Below, piece after piece: positions 9,271 to 16,714 of a DNA stretch of 64,000 bases; positions within the stretch are counted from its first letter, which is position 1, and each line of letters begins with the position of its first letter. The position numbers were made by a program, and so were the translations under genes. The notes under the pieces were generated by a model. It did not search any database, was not told where the DNA came from, and worked only from the letters and a program-made list of their open reading frames with translations. Source of the stretch: Mucilaginibacter dorajii (lineage in GTDB: Bacteria; Bacteroidota; Bacteroidia; Sphingobacteriales; Sphingobacteriaceae); contig NZ_JANTYS010000009.1 of the NCBI RefSeq assembly GCF_024808255.1, positions 62,001 to 126,000 on the forward strand, in the 5' to 3' direction.

Positions 9271-9346
9271 AAGGAAACTTATAATCAAATTTTGTTTCCC
9301 TTTGTTTACGGGGCATAATCGCATTGAAATTTGCGATCACGATTCA

Positions 9347-9970
9347 TTAGTTGAACTTGACTAAGTCCTGAAAGATGAGTTTACCCCAGGTATTTCCGTG
9401 CGCCTGCACAAGCAGTCCGCCTTCCGAAAGGCCGCCAAGTTTGACTGGCGCGAAACCGAGATTTTCCGCAAGCGCAGCAATCTCCGCTACTGCGCCGTCA
9501 TCGTCGCCCGCCAGGAATACAACTCTCCTGCCACCATGTACCGCCGGATCCTCGCCAAGAATGGCAGCGCCTAAATGGTTGAAGCCCTTAACCAGTTTCC
9601 CGCCATTGAAGGCCTGCGCAACGAACCTGGCAGAAGGCTGTCCTCCCATCTGCTCAATGGGCACGCCATAGGCATTGGTCACATCCACGATGGTCTTTCC
9701 CTGCCAGTTGGGGAGGGCCTTCGCGACATCCGTGTGCGATTCAAATCGCACAGCCAAAAAGACGATGTCCGCCTTAACGGCTTCCGCCAGTGTTTTGGGA
9801 ATGATCTCGGGTCCGATGGCGGCCGCATCGGATGCAAAGCTTTCCGGGTCGCGCGTGGTTGCAACGGATACTTTGATGCCGTTGCGGGCAAACGCCTTAG
9901 CTATAGCCTGACCTATCTTACCGAAGCCGATAATTGCGTAGCTCGCTACTTTCTTTTCTGATTTACTCAT
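9347..9970 (-). CDS. NADP-binding Rossmann protein (F420:NADP oxidoreductase-like)
   Basis: A 207-residue dinucleotide-binding protein. It starts with a Rossmann motif, YAIIGFGKIGQAIAKAFA, and a TTRDP loop after the second strand that suits NADP(H) binding. The fold matches the NADPH-dependent F420 reductase / NAD(P)-binding domain 2 group, which in non-F420 organisms has unknown substrates. Base use is strikingly G+C rich compared with neighbours, leaving long open frames on the other strand, so transfer from a high-G+C donor is likely. It is flanked by its own terminator and sits 60 nt downstream of an SDR on the same strand. Confidence 0.82.
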   Translation of the reverse strand: MSKSEKKVASYAIIGFGKIGQAIAKAFARNGIKVSVATTRDPESFASDAAAIGPEIIPKTLAEAVKADIVFLAVRFESHTDVAKALPNWQGKTIVDVTNAYGVPIEQMGGQPSARFVAQAFNGGKLVKGFNHLGAAILGEDPAVHGGRRVVFLAGDDDGAVAEIAALAENLGFAPVKLGGLSEGGLLVQAHGNTWGKLIFQDLVKFN

Positions 9971-10030
9971 TTTGAAAATTTTTAATTATTTAATGGCACG
10001 GGTTACAAACCCGCGCCAGTGTGGGGTCAA

Positions 10031-10783
10031 TTATTTAGCTAAATAGGTCATACCACCATCAACGAGGAGTTCGGCACCCAGCATAAACGAAGAATCATCG
10101 GATGCCAGGAAAACCGCTGTTTTACCAATGTCGGCTGGTTGCCCGATCCTGCCTATCGGCATTTGATCTGCAAAGTGCTTTTTAACCGCTTCCATTTGTT
10201 CTGCCGGAACAAACTTGTCAAATGCGGGTGTGTCTGTTGTGCCTGGTGTGATCACATTTGCCCTGATCTTTCTATCTAAAAGGTCGCTTGAAAATCCTTT
10301 GGCTAAATAGATAACAGCTGCTTTTGCAGCGCCATAAAGCGTAAAATTGGCATATGCCCGATGTGCAGCATTTGACCCGATTAAAATAATAGAACCACCA
10401 TCATTCATATAAGGCAATGCTTTTTGAACTGTGAAGTAAACGCTTTTCAGGTTCAGATCAATTGCCTTGTCAAAGTCGGCTTCGTCAAAAGTTGCCACAG
10501 TTCCTACAGCTCCGGCACCCGCATTGGCCACGATCACGTCTATTTTACCAAACTTTTCAGCTGTTTCTTTAAAAACCCTTTCCAGGTCGGCAAGGTTAGT
10601 TACATCGGCATTTATGGCTATAAAATTATCGCCAAGCTGAGCTGCAGCACTATCTAAAGTTTCCTGATTTCTGCCTACAATAACTCCTTTAGCACCTTCA
10701 TTTTTAAATTCCTGGGCAATGCCAAACCCGATGCCGCTATTACCACCTGTAATAACTGCTACTTTATTTTTTAATCTACCCAT
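10031..10783 (-). CDS. SDR-family oxidoreductase
   Basis: A classical SDR of 250 residues when started at the ATG at 10781-10783 (MGRLKNKVAVITGG). A longer frame runs to 10867, but its extra residues are hydrophobic, poorly conserved in kind, and overlap the promoter. Motifs: TGGNSGIGFGIA near the N-terminus, ANAGAG, and YGAAKAA (catalytic Tyr/Lys). The end LLVDGGMTYLAK is typical. It is divergent from an HxlR regulator 100 nt away, a layout in which the regulator usually controls the enzyme. Confidence 0.9.
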   Translation of the reverse strand: MGRLKNKVAVITGGNSGIGFGIAQEFKNEGAKGVIVGRNQETLDSAAAQLGDNFIAINADVTNLADLERVFKETAEKFGKIDVIVANAGAGAVGTVATFDEADFDKAIDLNLKSVYFTVQKALPYMNDGGSIILIGSNAAHRAYANFTLYGAAKAAVIYLAKGFSSDLLDRKIRANVITPGTTDTPAFDKFVPAEQMEAVKKHFADQMPIGRIGQPADIGKTAVFLASDDSSFMLGAELLVDGGMTYLAK

Positions 10784-10808
10784 TATTTCTTTTTTTAAGA
10801 TTGAGCGA

Positions 10809-10884
10809 CAAAGGTAGATCACTAAAGTTATTTTTAGTAACTTTGTATTGATTAATAACAGTAACATTGGTGTAACCGAGTAAC
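10809..10884. promoter_or_regulatory. Divergent promoter and candidate HxlR operator
   Basis: Minus strand TACCTTTG (10809-10816) is a -7 element for the SDR. Plus strand TAACTTTG (10838-10845) is one for the regulator. AAAGTTA 10824-10830 and TAACTTT 10838-10844 form a 7-bp inverted repeat, and GTAAC words recur near 10861, 10872 and 10880. Position between regulator and target suits an operator; this is inference. Confidence 0.5.
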
Positions 10885-11244
10885 ATGACAGTGTGTAAAA
10901 TAACAGAGTTCCAGCAGGAACAAAAGAAAAGGATGCGGTCTGTACAGGATGCCATGGACGCGCTGAACGGGAAATGGAAGATCGCTATTATTTCGTCGAT
11001 TTGCTGTTACGGCAAAAGAAGATTTTCTGATATTCTGAATGATGTTGAAGGAGTTTCCAACAGGATGCTGAGCAAAGAATTAAAGGAACTGGAAATAAAC
11101 CAGTTGATCACACGTACCGTCTTAGCTACCCAACCCATAACGGTTGAATATGAACTGACGGAGCACGGCAATACGCTGCAAACCATCATCAGCGAACTCT
11201 CGGATTGGGGAATAGTACACCGAAAAAAAATTGTAGGGAAATAA
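10885..11244 (+). CDS. HxlR-family winged-helix regulator
   Basis: A 119-residue regulator of the MarR/HxlR type. The family signature is clear: ALNGKWKIAIISSICC, KRRFSDILNDVEGVSNRMLSKELKELE and YELTEHGNTL with the wing. Three cysteines (C4, C40, C41) could allow redox or electrophile sensing as in some relatives such as YodB, but this is speculative. It is divergent from an SDR gene and probably controls it. Length is full for the family. Confidence 0.92.
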   Translation: MTVCKITEFQQEQKKRMRSVQDAMDALNGKWKIAIISSICCYGKRRFSDILNDVEGVSNRMLSKELKELEINQLITRTVLATQPITVEYELTEHGNTLQTIISELSDWGIVHRKKIVGK

Positions 11245-11553
11245 TCTTCGTTCTTTGTTGGGTACCGTCCTACCATTACTGCCAACAACCTTGTATCAGT
11301 CATTAAGTTGCCCAATAAAAACTATCGAACTACAAGATTGAACGAAGCTGCGCGTTCAATATATCACATTAACAATGGGTTACATAAAAACACAAACGGA
11401 AAAGATGCAAAGTTATCGCTCCTTTCCCGTGAAGTGGTCCTTAGACTACAAAACCCGAACTCTTTTATGGGTGATTTGCATTGTGCGGTGGGTTTTGAGG
11501 ACGATTCGTGCAATTTGTGAATTAAATAAGCGGTTAAAATTAGTATTGGCCGC
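11245..11553. other. Intergenic region, possible gene relic
   Basis: A 309-nt gap. Imperfect inverted words CTTCGTTC (11249-11256) and GAACGAAG (11338-11346) bracket its first part. At 11442-11462 is a copy of the word found at 6122-6142. Two short open frames cross it, but neither has a recognisable domain or start signal, so I do not call them genes. Confidence 0.3.
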
Positions 11554-12186
11554 TTATTTTGAAATTCTTTCAGCAAGTCGGGGCAAATGCTGCGTAAACC
11601 ATTCCGGCAATTCTTTTTTACGAATGCTGGAAATTAATTCTGTGCCTCTGAATGCAGCCAAAGGCTTAGGCAAAAACACCGACGTATCAACGATTTGCAG
11701 GTGATCTAACAGATGGAAATGCTCATTAAGCATTTCAAGATTACCATAAAAATTATTTTCTATATCGTAACGAGGGACATTGTGTCCGCCCTTTTTTGCT
11801 CGCAAGCCTACCCGCATTTCTGACAGGTCGGCGTCCTTCAAACCTAAAAACAGCATTTGAAGCTGATACCCATTATCCTTAAACCGTTTGGGGAAATCCC
11901 AAGTCGCGTAACTCGGAAAGTGGCCTTCATAAACAAAGTCCTCGTTATTTTGGAGAGCATTATCCAATAAGCTTTCCAATGTAGTTATGATGAATTCAGC
12001 AGCAATTTTCTTGGCTTCTTTTAGCGATCTCATTTGTACCGGCCAAAGTTCAGACACTTTACCCGTATATAATTTATCCCCGTCAAAAACTACATGATTA
12101 GCCCCAATATGCTGGGGCAGATAATCCGGGCCAACCGTTGATTTACCTGCACCGTTAGAGCCGGTGATCAAGTACAAGGTCGGCAT
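11554..12186 (-). CDS. Zeta-toxin-like P-loop kinase
   Basis: A 210-residue P-loop protein. Walker A is GSNGAGKST (9-17), followed by the acidic VVFDGDKL segment and VYEGHF. The segment RVGLRAKKGGHNVPRYDI matches the RV-x-x-R-x-x-x-GGH-x-VP motif that marks the zeta-toxin family, whose members phosphorylate UDP-N-acetylglucosamine and block wall synthesis, or act on other small nucleotides. Its start codon overlaps the stop of a small upstream gene by one base (TAATG), as in toxin-antitoxin pairs. Whether it is toxic here is not shown by the sequence. Confidence 0.82.
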   Translation of the reverse strand: MPTLYLITGSNGAGKSTVGPDYLPQHIGANHVVFDGDKLYTGKVSELWPVQMRSLKEAKKIAAEFIITTLESLLDNALQNNEDFVYEGHFPSYATWDFPKRFKDNGYQLQMLFLGLKDADLSEMRVGLRAKKGGHNVPRYDIENNFYGNLEMLNEHFHLLDHLQIVDTSVFLPKPLAAFRGTELISSIRKKELPEWFTQHLPRLAERISK

Positions 12187-12434
12187 TACAAACCCAAACG
12201 TTTTCTTAAACGTTCACGATCTCTCGCCCGCAGGTTACGGACAGGAACAAAATCATTTTTTCCTTGCACAAAAGTTACCAGTTGAATGGTCTTATCAGGA
12301 AATTCCAGATAACATTGACCTGCGGGAAGACTGTTTACATTGATCATGAACGGCTGCCCTGAAGTAAGCGTTTCCGTCCTTAAACGATGAACAGCTTTAG
12401 TAGCTATGTTTTCCAGTACTTCTATTTCACTCAT
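12186..12434 (-). CDS. Small protein coupled to the zeta-like kinase, possible antitoxin
   Basis: An 82-residue protein when started at the ATG at 12432-12434 (MSEIEVLENIATKAVHRL). A longer frame to 12494 adds a Tyr/Lys-rich stretch that looks like leader sequence. The N-terminal part is helical, the middle strand-rich (MINVNSLPAGQCYLEF) and the end strongly basic (RNLRARDRERLRKRLGL). No family is recognised. Translational coupling to the kinase gene suggests a regulator or antitoxin, by position only. Confidence 0.65.
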   Translation of the reverse strand: MSEIEVLENIATKAVHRLRTETLTSGQPFMINVNSLPAGQCYLEFPDKTIQLVTFVQGKNDFVPVRNLRARDRERLRKRLGL

Positions 12435-12790
12435 GTTGTTGTCCTTCTTACTACAGTAGTTATAGTACTTCTTCTTATAACTCAAATATAACAAATTTTG
12501 TTCTATTTATAGTCATCTTGCTATCTTTTCTCTATGTACTGTTCAGCAACTTCCTGCTTTACCTTTAATGTTCTTTTACTTATCCTCGTCTCTTCATTCT
12601 ACCTAAACAGTCAAAAAAATTGGGATACTGCTTATTAAGCCCTCCAGATACACCTTTGATTATCAAATAGTCAGTTTTAACTTGTGGTCGATGTTATCAC
12701 CGCACACTCTGGATAAAAAAAGCCACCAAATTTTCATCTGATGGCTTTCAACAATCTTTCCCATGCTGTTCCCATGAATGGGTTTAAAAG
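12435..12790 (-). terminator. Gap with terminator at 12714-12748
   Basis: AAAGCCACCA and TGATGGCTTT form an 8-10-bp stem with one mismatch; on the minus strand it is followed by TTTTTTT. It probably ends the tRNA-Arg transcript. The rest of the gap is A+T rich, should hold the promoter of the small gene at 12434, and shows nothing else recognisable. Confidence 0.6.
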
Positions 12791-12862
12791 TGATCCCGAC
12801 GAGAATCGAACTCATATCTAGAGTTTAGGAAACTCCTATTCTATCCGTTGAACTACGGGACC
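12791..12862 (-). tRNA. tRNA-Arg (anticodon CCT)
   Basis: Read on the minus strand, a full 72-nt cloverleaf forms. Acceptor stem GGTCCCG pairs with CGGGATC (one G-T pair), D-stem GTTC/GAAT, anticodon stem GGAGT/ACTCT with loop TTCCTAA (anticodon CCT at 12827-12829), T-stem ATGAG/CTCGT with loop TTCGATT, discriminator A. CCA is not encoded. It should decode AGG codons. Confidence 0.93.
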
Positions 12863-12967
12863 GGTTATAGCTGATTGCGGGTAAACCCTCATTCAGCTTG
12901 CAAAGGTGCAAATTATCCCTGAAAAATCACATGCCTCGGCTGCAAATTTTTACACAGGTAAACATTG

Positions 12968-13011
12968 CCCCCATCTGCACATCTGAAATCTGAAATTTGC
13001 ACATCTAAAAT
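12968..13011. repeat. Iterated TGCACATCTGAAATC repeat next to metG stop
   Basis: Degenerate copies of ATCTGCACATCTGAAATC and TGAAATTTGCACATCT run directly up to the metG stop codon at 13012-13014. The same words occur near 33708, 34119, 42031, 59563 and 60560. Confidence 0.6.
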
Positions 13012-15078
13012 CTATCTTATCACCGACCCATTATGAAAATCTTCTACCGGGGCAACAAAGCTTAGTTTGCCTTCGCTGTTCTCGGCCATAAGGATCATTC
13101 CTTGCGATAGGATGCCTTTGATCTCGCGCGGCTCCAGGTTTACCAATATGCTTACCTTTTGGCCAATGATAGCTTCAGGCTCGTAATATTCGGCTATGCC
13201 CGATACAACAGTGCGCTCATCGATTCCCGTATCAATAGTCAGCTTTAACAGCTTTTTGGTTTTAGTTACTTTCTCGGCCGCAAGGATGGTTCCTGTACGG
13301 ATATCCATGGTAGCAAAGCTTTCATAGTTGATATTTTCTTTGGCGGCTTGTACATCGATAGTAGCTACCGGTGCCGCTTTTTTAGCCTGCAGTTTTTGCA
13401 GCTGAAACTCTATTACCTCATCTTCTATCTTTTCAAACAACAGCGATGCCGGGCTTAACTGGTGGCCGTTGTTAAAGTGGATCTCCTGGTCGTAAGCAAT
13501 AGTTTCTTCAGGCCAGTTCAGCATACCCAGTATCTTTTTGGCGGTTACCGGCAAAAATGGCTGCGCGGCAGTAGCCAGGTGACCAATAATAAGCAAACAG
13601 TTATGCAACGCCTCTTTAGCGCCCTCAGGATTGGTTTTAATAGCCTTCCAGGGCTCTTTCTCGGTAAGATAGCGGTTACCAAGGCGGGCAATATCCATCA
13701 CAGCCTGCAACGCCTGGCGATAGCGGTAGGCCTCCAGGTTCTTTTCTATCTCATCGTAGCAAACACCAATCTCGGTGCTCAGGTATTCGTCATGCAGCTC
13801 AATTTTATCGGTGGTTACTTCAACCTTACCATCGTAAAATTTGTGCATCAGTATCATTACACGGTTCACAAAGTTGCCTAAAATAGCAACCAGTTCGTTG
13901 TTAACACGGGCCTGGTAATCTTTCCAGGTAAATTCACTGTCGCTGGTTTCGGGCAATATCGATGTAAGCACATAGCGTAGTTCATCCTGCTTGCCAGGTA
14001 GCTCTTCCAAATATTCATGCAGCCAAACCGCGTGGTTGCGGGATGTAGATAGCTTATCGCCTTCTAAATTTAAAAACTCGTTTGCCGGTACATTTTGCGG
14101 CAAAATATATTCGCCATGAGCGTGTAGTATAGATGGGAAAATGATACAATGGAAAACGATATTATCCTTACCAATAAAATGCAGCAGGCAGGCATCTTCC
14201 TGCTCTTCGGCCTGTTTTTTCCAGTATAGCTTCCAATCCTTATCATTGTCTATAGCCCACTGTTTAGTGGCCGAGATATAGCCTATCGGCGCATCCATCC
14301 AAACGTAAAGTTTTTTGCCTTTGGCTTCTTCAAGCGGTACATCTATGCCCCAATCCAAATCGCGGGTCATGGAGCGTGGCTGCAGACCCGATTTCAGCCA
14401 TGATTTGCACTGACCAAATACGTTTGTTTTCCAGCTGCCTTCCTTGGTATCTATCCATTGCTCCAGCCATGGCTGGTATTTATCAAGCGGCAGGTACCAG
14501 TGCTTGGTAAGCTTTAATACGGGTGTTTTACCGCTCAGGGTCGATACCGGGTTAATCAGATCGGTTGGGTTTAAAGAAGTACCGCAACGTTCACACTGAT
14601 CGCCATAGGCATTCTCATTGTGGCAATTGGGGCAGGTGCCGGTAATGTACCTATCGGCTAAAAACTGCTGATAGTCCTCATCATAATATTGCTCGCTCAG
14701 CTTTTCAATAAACTCGTCCTTTTCATACAGGTTCAGAAAAAACTCCTGCGAAAGATCATGATGTATAGCCGATGATGTACGGTGGTAAATGTCAAAAGCT
14801 ATCCCGAACTCTTCAAAGCTTTGTTTGATCTGGGCGTGGTATTTATCAATAATGGCCTGCGGCGTGGTGTTTTCTTTTTTTGCTTTGATGGTAATAGCTG
14901 CGCCATGCTCATCAGAGCCACAGATGTAAACCACATCCTTTTTTTTGAGTCTTAAATGACGAACGAAGATATCGGCTGGCAAATACGCACCGGCAAGGTG
15001 ACCAATATGCAGCGGCCCGTTGGCATAAGGCAGTGCCGATGTTACAGTATATCGTTTATATTTGTTGAGTTGTGACAT
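13012..15078 (-). CDS. metG: Methionyl-tRNA synthetase
   Basis: A 688-residue class I synthetase that charges tRNA-Met with methionine. The ATP-binding HIGH motif is at 24-27 (PYANGPLHIGHLAG). A zinc knuckle with CPNC and CERC lies near 150-165. The KMSKS loop appears as KLSTS (about residue 345), a common variant. The anticodon-binding helices follow, and the last 110 residues form an EMAP/Trbp111-like tRNA-binding domain (FATMDIRTGTILAAEKV) that also mediates dimerisation. A TATCTTTG -7 element lies 27 nt before the start. An iterated repeat touches the stop codon. Confidence 0.97.
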   Translation of the reverse strand: MSQLNKYKRYTVTSALPYANGPLHIGHLAGAYLPADIFVRHLRLKKKDVVYICGSDEHGAAITIKAKKENTTPQAIIDKYHAQIKQSFEEFGIAFDIYHRTSSAIHHDLSQEFFLNLYEKDEFIEKLSEQYYDEDYQQFLADRYITGTCPNCHNENAYGDQCERCGTSLNPTDLINPVSTLSGKTPVLKLTKHWYLPLDKYQPWLEQWIDTKEGSWKTNVFGQCKSWLKSGLQPRSMTRDLDWGIDVPLEEAKGKKLYVWMDAPIGYISATKQWAIDNDKDWKLYWKKQAEEQEDACLLHFIGKDNIVFHCIIFPSILHAHGEYILPQNVPANEFLNLEGDKLSTSRNHAVWLHEYLEELPGKQDELRYVLTSILPETSDSEFTWKDYQARVNNELVAILGNFVNRVMILMHKFYDGKVEVTTDKIELHDEYLSTEIGVCYDEIEKNLEAYRYRQALQAVMDIARLGNRYLTEKEPWKAIKTNPEGAKEALHNCLLIIGHLATAAQPFLPVTAKKILGMLNWPEETIAYDQEIHFNNGHQLSPASLLFEKIEDEVIEFQLQKLQAKKAAPVATIDVQAAKENINYESFATMDIRTGTILAAEKVTKTKKLLKLTIDTGIDERTVVSGIAEYYEPEAIIGQKVSILVNLEPREIKGILSQGMILMAENSEGKLSFVAPVEDFHNGSVIR

Positions 15079-15104
15079 TAAATCGCGGCGTTATAAATAA
15101 TTTG

Positions 15105-15112
15105 CAAAGATA
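15105..15112 (-). promoter_or_regulatory. metG -7 promoter element
   Basis: TATCTTTG on the minus strand matches TAnnTTTG, 27-34 nt before the metG ATG. The place where the -33 box would lie is occupied by the AAAGTCCG repeat arm, and no TTG is seen there. Confidence 0.5.
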
Positions 15113-15120
15113 ACTTTTTA

Positions 15121-15280
15121 GTCTGAAAGTCGGGGGAAGAGCCGGAAAGTCCGTAAGTCCGCCAAAGTCCGAAAGACAAAAAGTTTTATGATATGAATAT
15201 GAGTGAATCTCGTGCTACTTCCGGACATTCCGACTTCCGGACTTCCCGACTTTTGGACTTTCCGACTCCTGGACTCCTCC
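15121..15280. repeat. AAAGTCCG-type repeat forming a hairpin around a start codon
   Basis: The left arm (15121-15176) iterates words like GGAAAGTCCG and AAAGTCCGAAAG. The right arm (15219-15279) iterates their complements, for example CCGGACTTCCCGACTTTTGG. The two arms are broadly complementary, so transcripts could fold with the LD-carboxypeptidase start codon (15193) in the loop. The right arm is read in frame as the protein's N-terminus. Confidence 0.65.
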
Positions 15281-16167
15281 CCCCCTATTTAAAAAAAGGG
15301 GATAAGATAGCCATAACCTGCCCAGCCAAAAAGCCACCTAACCCAATGACGGATGCCATTGAACTTTTACAATTGTGGGGGCTGGAAGTTGTTTTGGGCG
15401 ATACCCTGAATGCATCGTACCACCAGTTTGCCGGCGACGACGATTTAAGGGCGAAAGACCTGCAGCGTTTTATTGACGACGATAGTATAAAGGCCATCAT
15501 AGCCGCCCGCGGTGGGTATGGAACCGTTAGGATGATAGACAAGGTTGATTTCAGTCGCTTTGCGCAAAACCCCAAATGGCTTATTGGCTTTAGCGATATT
15601 ACGGTGCTGCATACACACCTTTTTGCTAATTACGGGGCGCAAACCATACACGGGCAAATGCCGGTTAATATTCCCGATGCATCATCCCGGTCATTGGAAA
15701 CCCTGCGCAGGGCCTTGTTTGGCGAAGAGTTACAATATGAGGTTACAGCCCATACTCAAAACCGGGCGGGCGATGCCGCCGGCATCCTTATTGGCGGTAA
15801 TTTATCATTGCTGGTTGCGGTATCCGGTTCGGTATCCGACCCCCATTATATAGGCAAGATCCTGTTTATTGAGGACGTAGGCGAATACCTCTACAGTATC
15901 GATCGGATGCTGCGCTGCCTTGACCGCGCCGGCAAACTCAAAAACCTGGCCGGCCTTATTGTCGGCGGCTTTACCGATGCTAAGGATAACGACATTCCCT
16001 TTGGCCAAACCGTACCCGATATTATTATGGATATTGTGAAGGATTATGATTTCCCGGTATGTTTTGATTTCCCGGCAGGGCATATCCCCGATAATTGCAG
16101 TTTAATATTTGGCCGAAAGGTGACCTTAGCCGTTCAGGAACACCAGGCCAGCCTCCGTTTTATTTGA
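15193..16167 (+). CDS. LD-carboxypeptidase (peptidase family S66)
   Basis: A 324-residue serine peptidase of the LdcA type, which removes the terminal D-alanine from muropeptide tetrapeptides during wall recycling. Catalytic residues: S134 in GFSDIT, E227 in FIEDVGE and H297 in FPAGHIPDN, plus the RGGYG motif at 106-110. No signal peptide, so cytosolic. Family members normally begin close to LKKGDKIAI (33-41); here about 28 extra residues are encoded by the AAAGTCCG-type repeat. No ATG lies between the repeat and the domain, so either the fused N-terminus is made or a non-ATG start is used. Confidence 0.9.
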   Translation: MNMSESRATSGHSDFRTSRLLDFPTPGLLPPYLKKGDKIAITCPAKKPPNPMTDAIELLQLWGLEVVLGDTLNASYHQFAGDDDLRAKDLQRFIDDDSIKAIIAARGGYGTVRMIDKVDFSRFAQNPKWLIGFSDITVLHTHLFANYGAQTIHGQMPVNIPDASSRSLETLRRALFGEELQYEVTAHTQNRAGDAAGILIGGNLSLLVAVSGSVSDPHYIGKILFIEDVGEYLYSIDRMLRCLDRAGKLKNLAGLIVGGFTDAKDNDIPFGQTVPDIIMDIVKDYDFPVCFDFPAGHIPDNCSLIFGRKVTLAVQEHQASLRFI

Positions 16168-16222
16168 GTAAACAATTCACATTATATTTTTTAACATACT
16201 ATCTACCTTTAATATTTGATAC

Positions 16223-16630
16223 ATGGCATTATTCAGCAATTTAAGCAATTACAAAAATCTGGGTTTATTAATTATCCGCGTAGGCCTGGGCATTATGTTT
16301 ATTTATCATGGCTACCCCAAGCTCATGGGCGGACCAAAAGAATGGAGAGAGCTTGGCGGCTCTATGAAATACGTTGGCATTCACTTTTTACCCGCGGTAT
16401 GGGGTTTCCTGGCAGCCGCTACAGAGCTTTTAGGCGGTTTTCTGTTAATCATAGGCCTTGCTTTCCGGCCCGTATGTATTTTGCTTTTAATTAATCTTAT
16501 TGTAGCTGCCTTAACCCATTTAGGCAGTGGCGGCAGTTTAGGCGATGCAGCGCACGCCATTGAGGATGCCGTAGTATTTGCCGGGTTAATATTTATCGGG
16601 CCTGGGAAATATAGTGTGGATAAAAAGTAA
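16223..16630 (+). CDS. DoxX-family membrane protein
   Basis: A 135-residue protein with four hydrophobic helices. The family look is clear in the first helix (LLIIRVGLGIMFIYHGYPKLMGG) and in TELLGGFLLIIGLAFRP. DoxX proteins are small inner-membrane proteins; in bacteria some act in thiol or redox stress responses, but most have no assigned role. It follows the LD-carboxypeptidase by 55 nt on the same strand and is ended by a hairpin at 16638-16662. Confidence 0.88.
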   Translation: MALFSNLSNYKNLGLLIIRVGLGIMFIYHGYPKLMGGPKEWRELGGSMKYVGIHFLPAVWGFLAAATELLGGFLLIIGLAFRPVCILLLINLIVAALTHLGSGGSLGDAAHAIEDAVVFAGLIFIGPGKYSVDKK

Positions 16631-16637
16631 TATTTGT

Positions 16638-16662
16638 AATAGGTGTTTTCACCTATTGTTTT
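16638..16662 (+). terminator. Rho-independent terminator of doxX
   Basis: AATAGGTG and CACCTATT form a perfect 8-bp stem with a TTTT loop, followed by GTTTTC. Confidence 0.6.
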
Positions 16663-16668
16663 CATAGT

Positions 16669-16714
16669 TATAATAGATGATATTTATAAGAAAAATAAAT
16701 ATCATCTATTATGA
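16669..16714 (+). promoter_or_regulatory. Perfect hairpin enclosing a start codon
   Basis: AATAGATGATATTTAT (16672-16687) and ATAAATATCATCTATT (16695-16710) are perfect 16-bp complements with a 7-nt loop AAGAAAA. Pairing continues through T16671-A16711 and A16670-T16712, so the first bases of the ATG at 16711 lie in the stem. The hairpin could hide the start of the lipoprotein mRNA or, as DNA, be an operator. Confidence 0.65.

Noticed and set aside
9375..9961. Several long plus-strand frames opposite the Rossmann protein
   Set aside because: They arise from the G+C-rich composition of the real gene and show no domain of their own.
11308..11704. Overlapping plus-strand frames near 11.3-11.7 kb
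   Set aside because: No domain; part is antisense to the zeta-like kinase. Treated as possible relic only.
15121..15280. AAAGTCCG repeats as a CRISPR array
   Set aside because: Units are 9-18 nt, degenerate and without distinct spacers; no cas gene is near.
16672..16710. Hairpin before the lipoprotein as a terminator of doxX
   Set aside because: It lacks a T run, and a separate terminator for doxX lies at 16638-16662.
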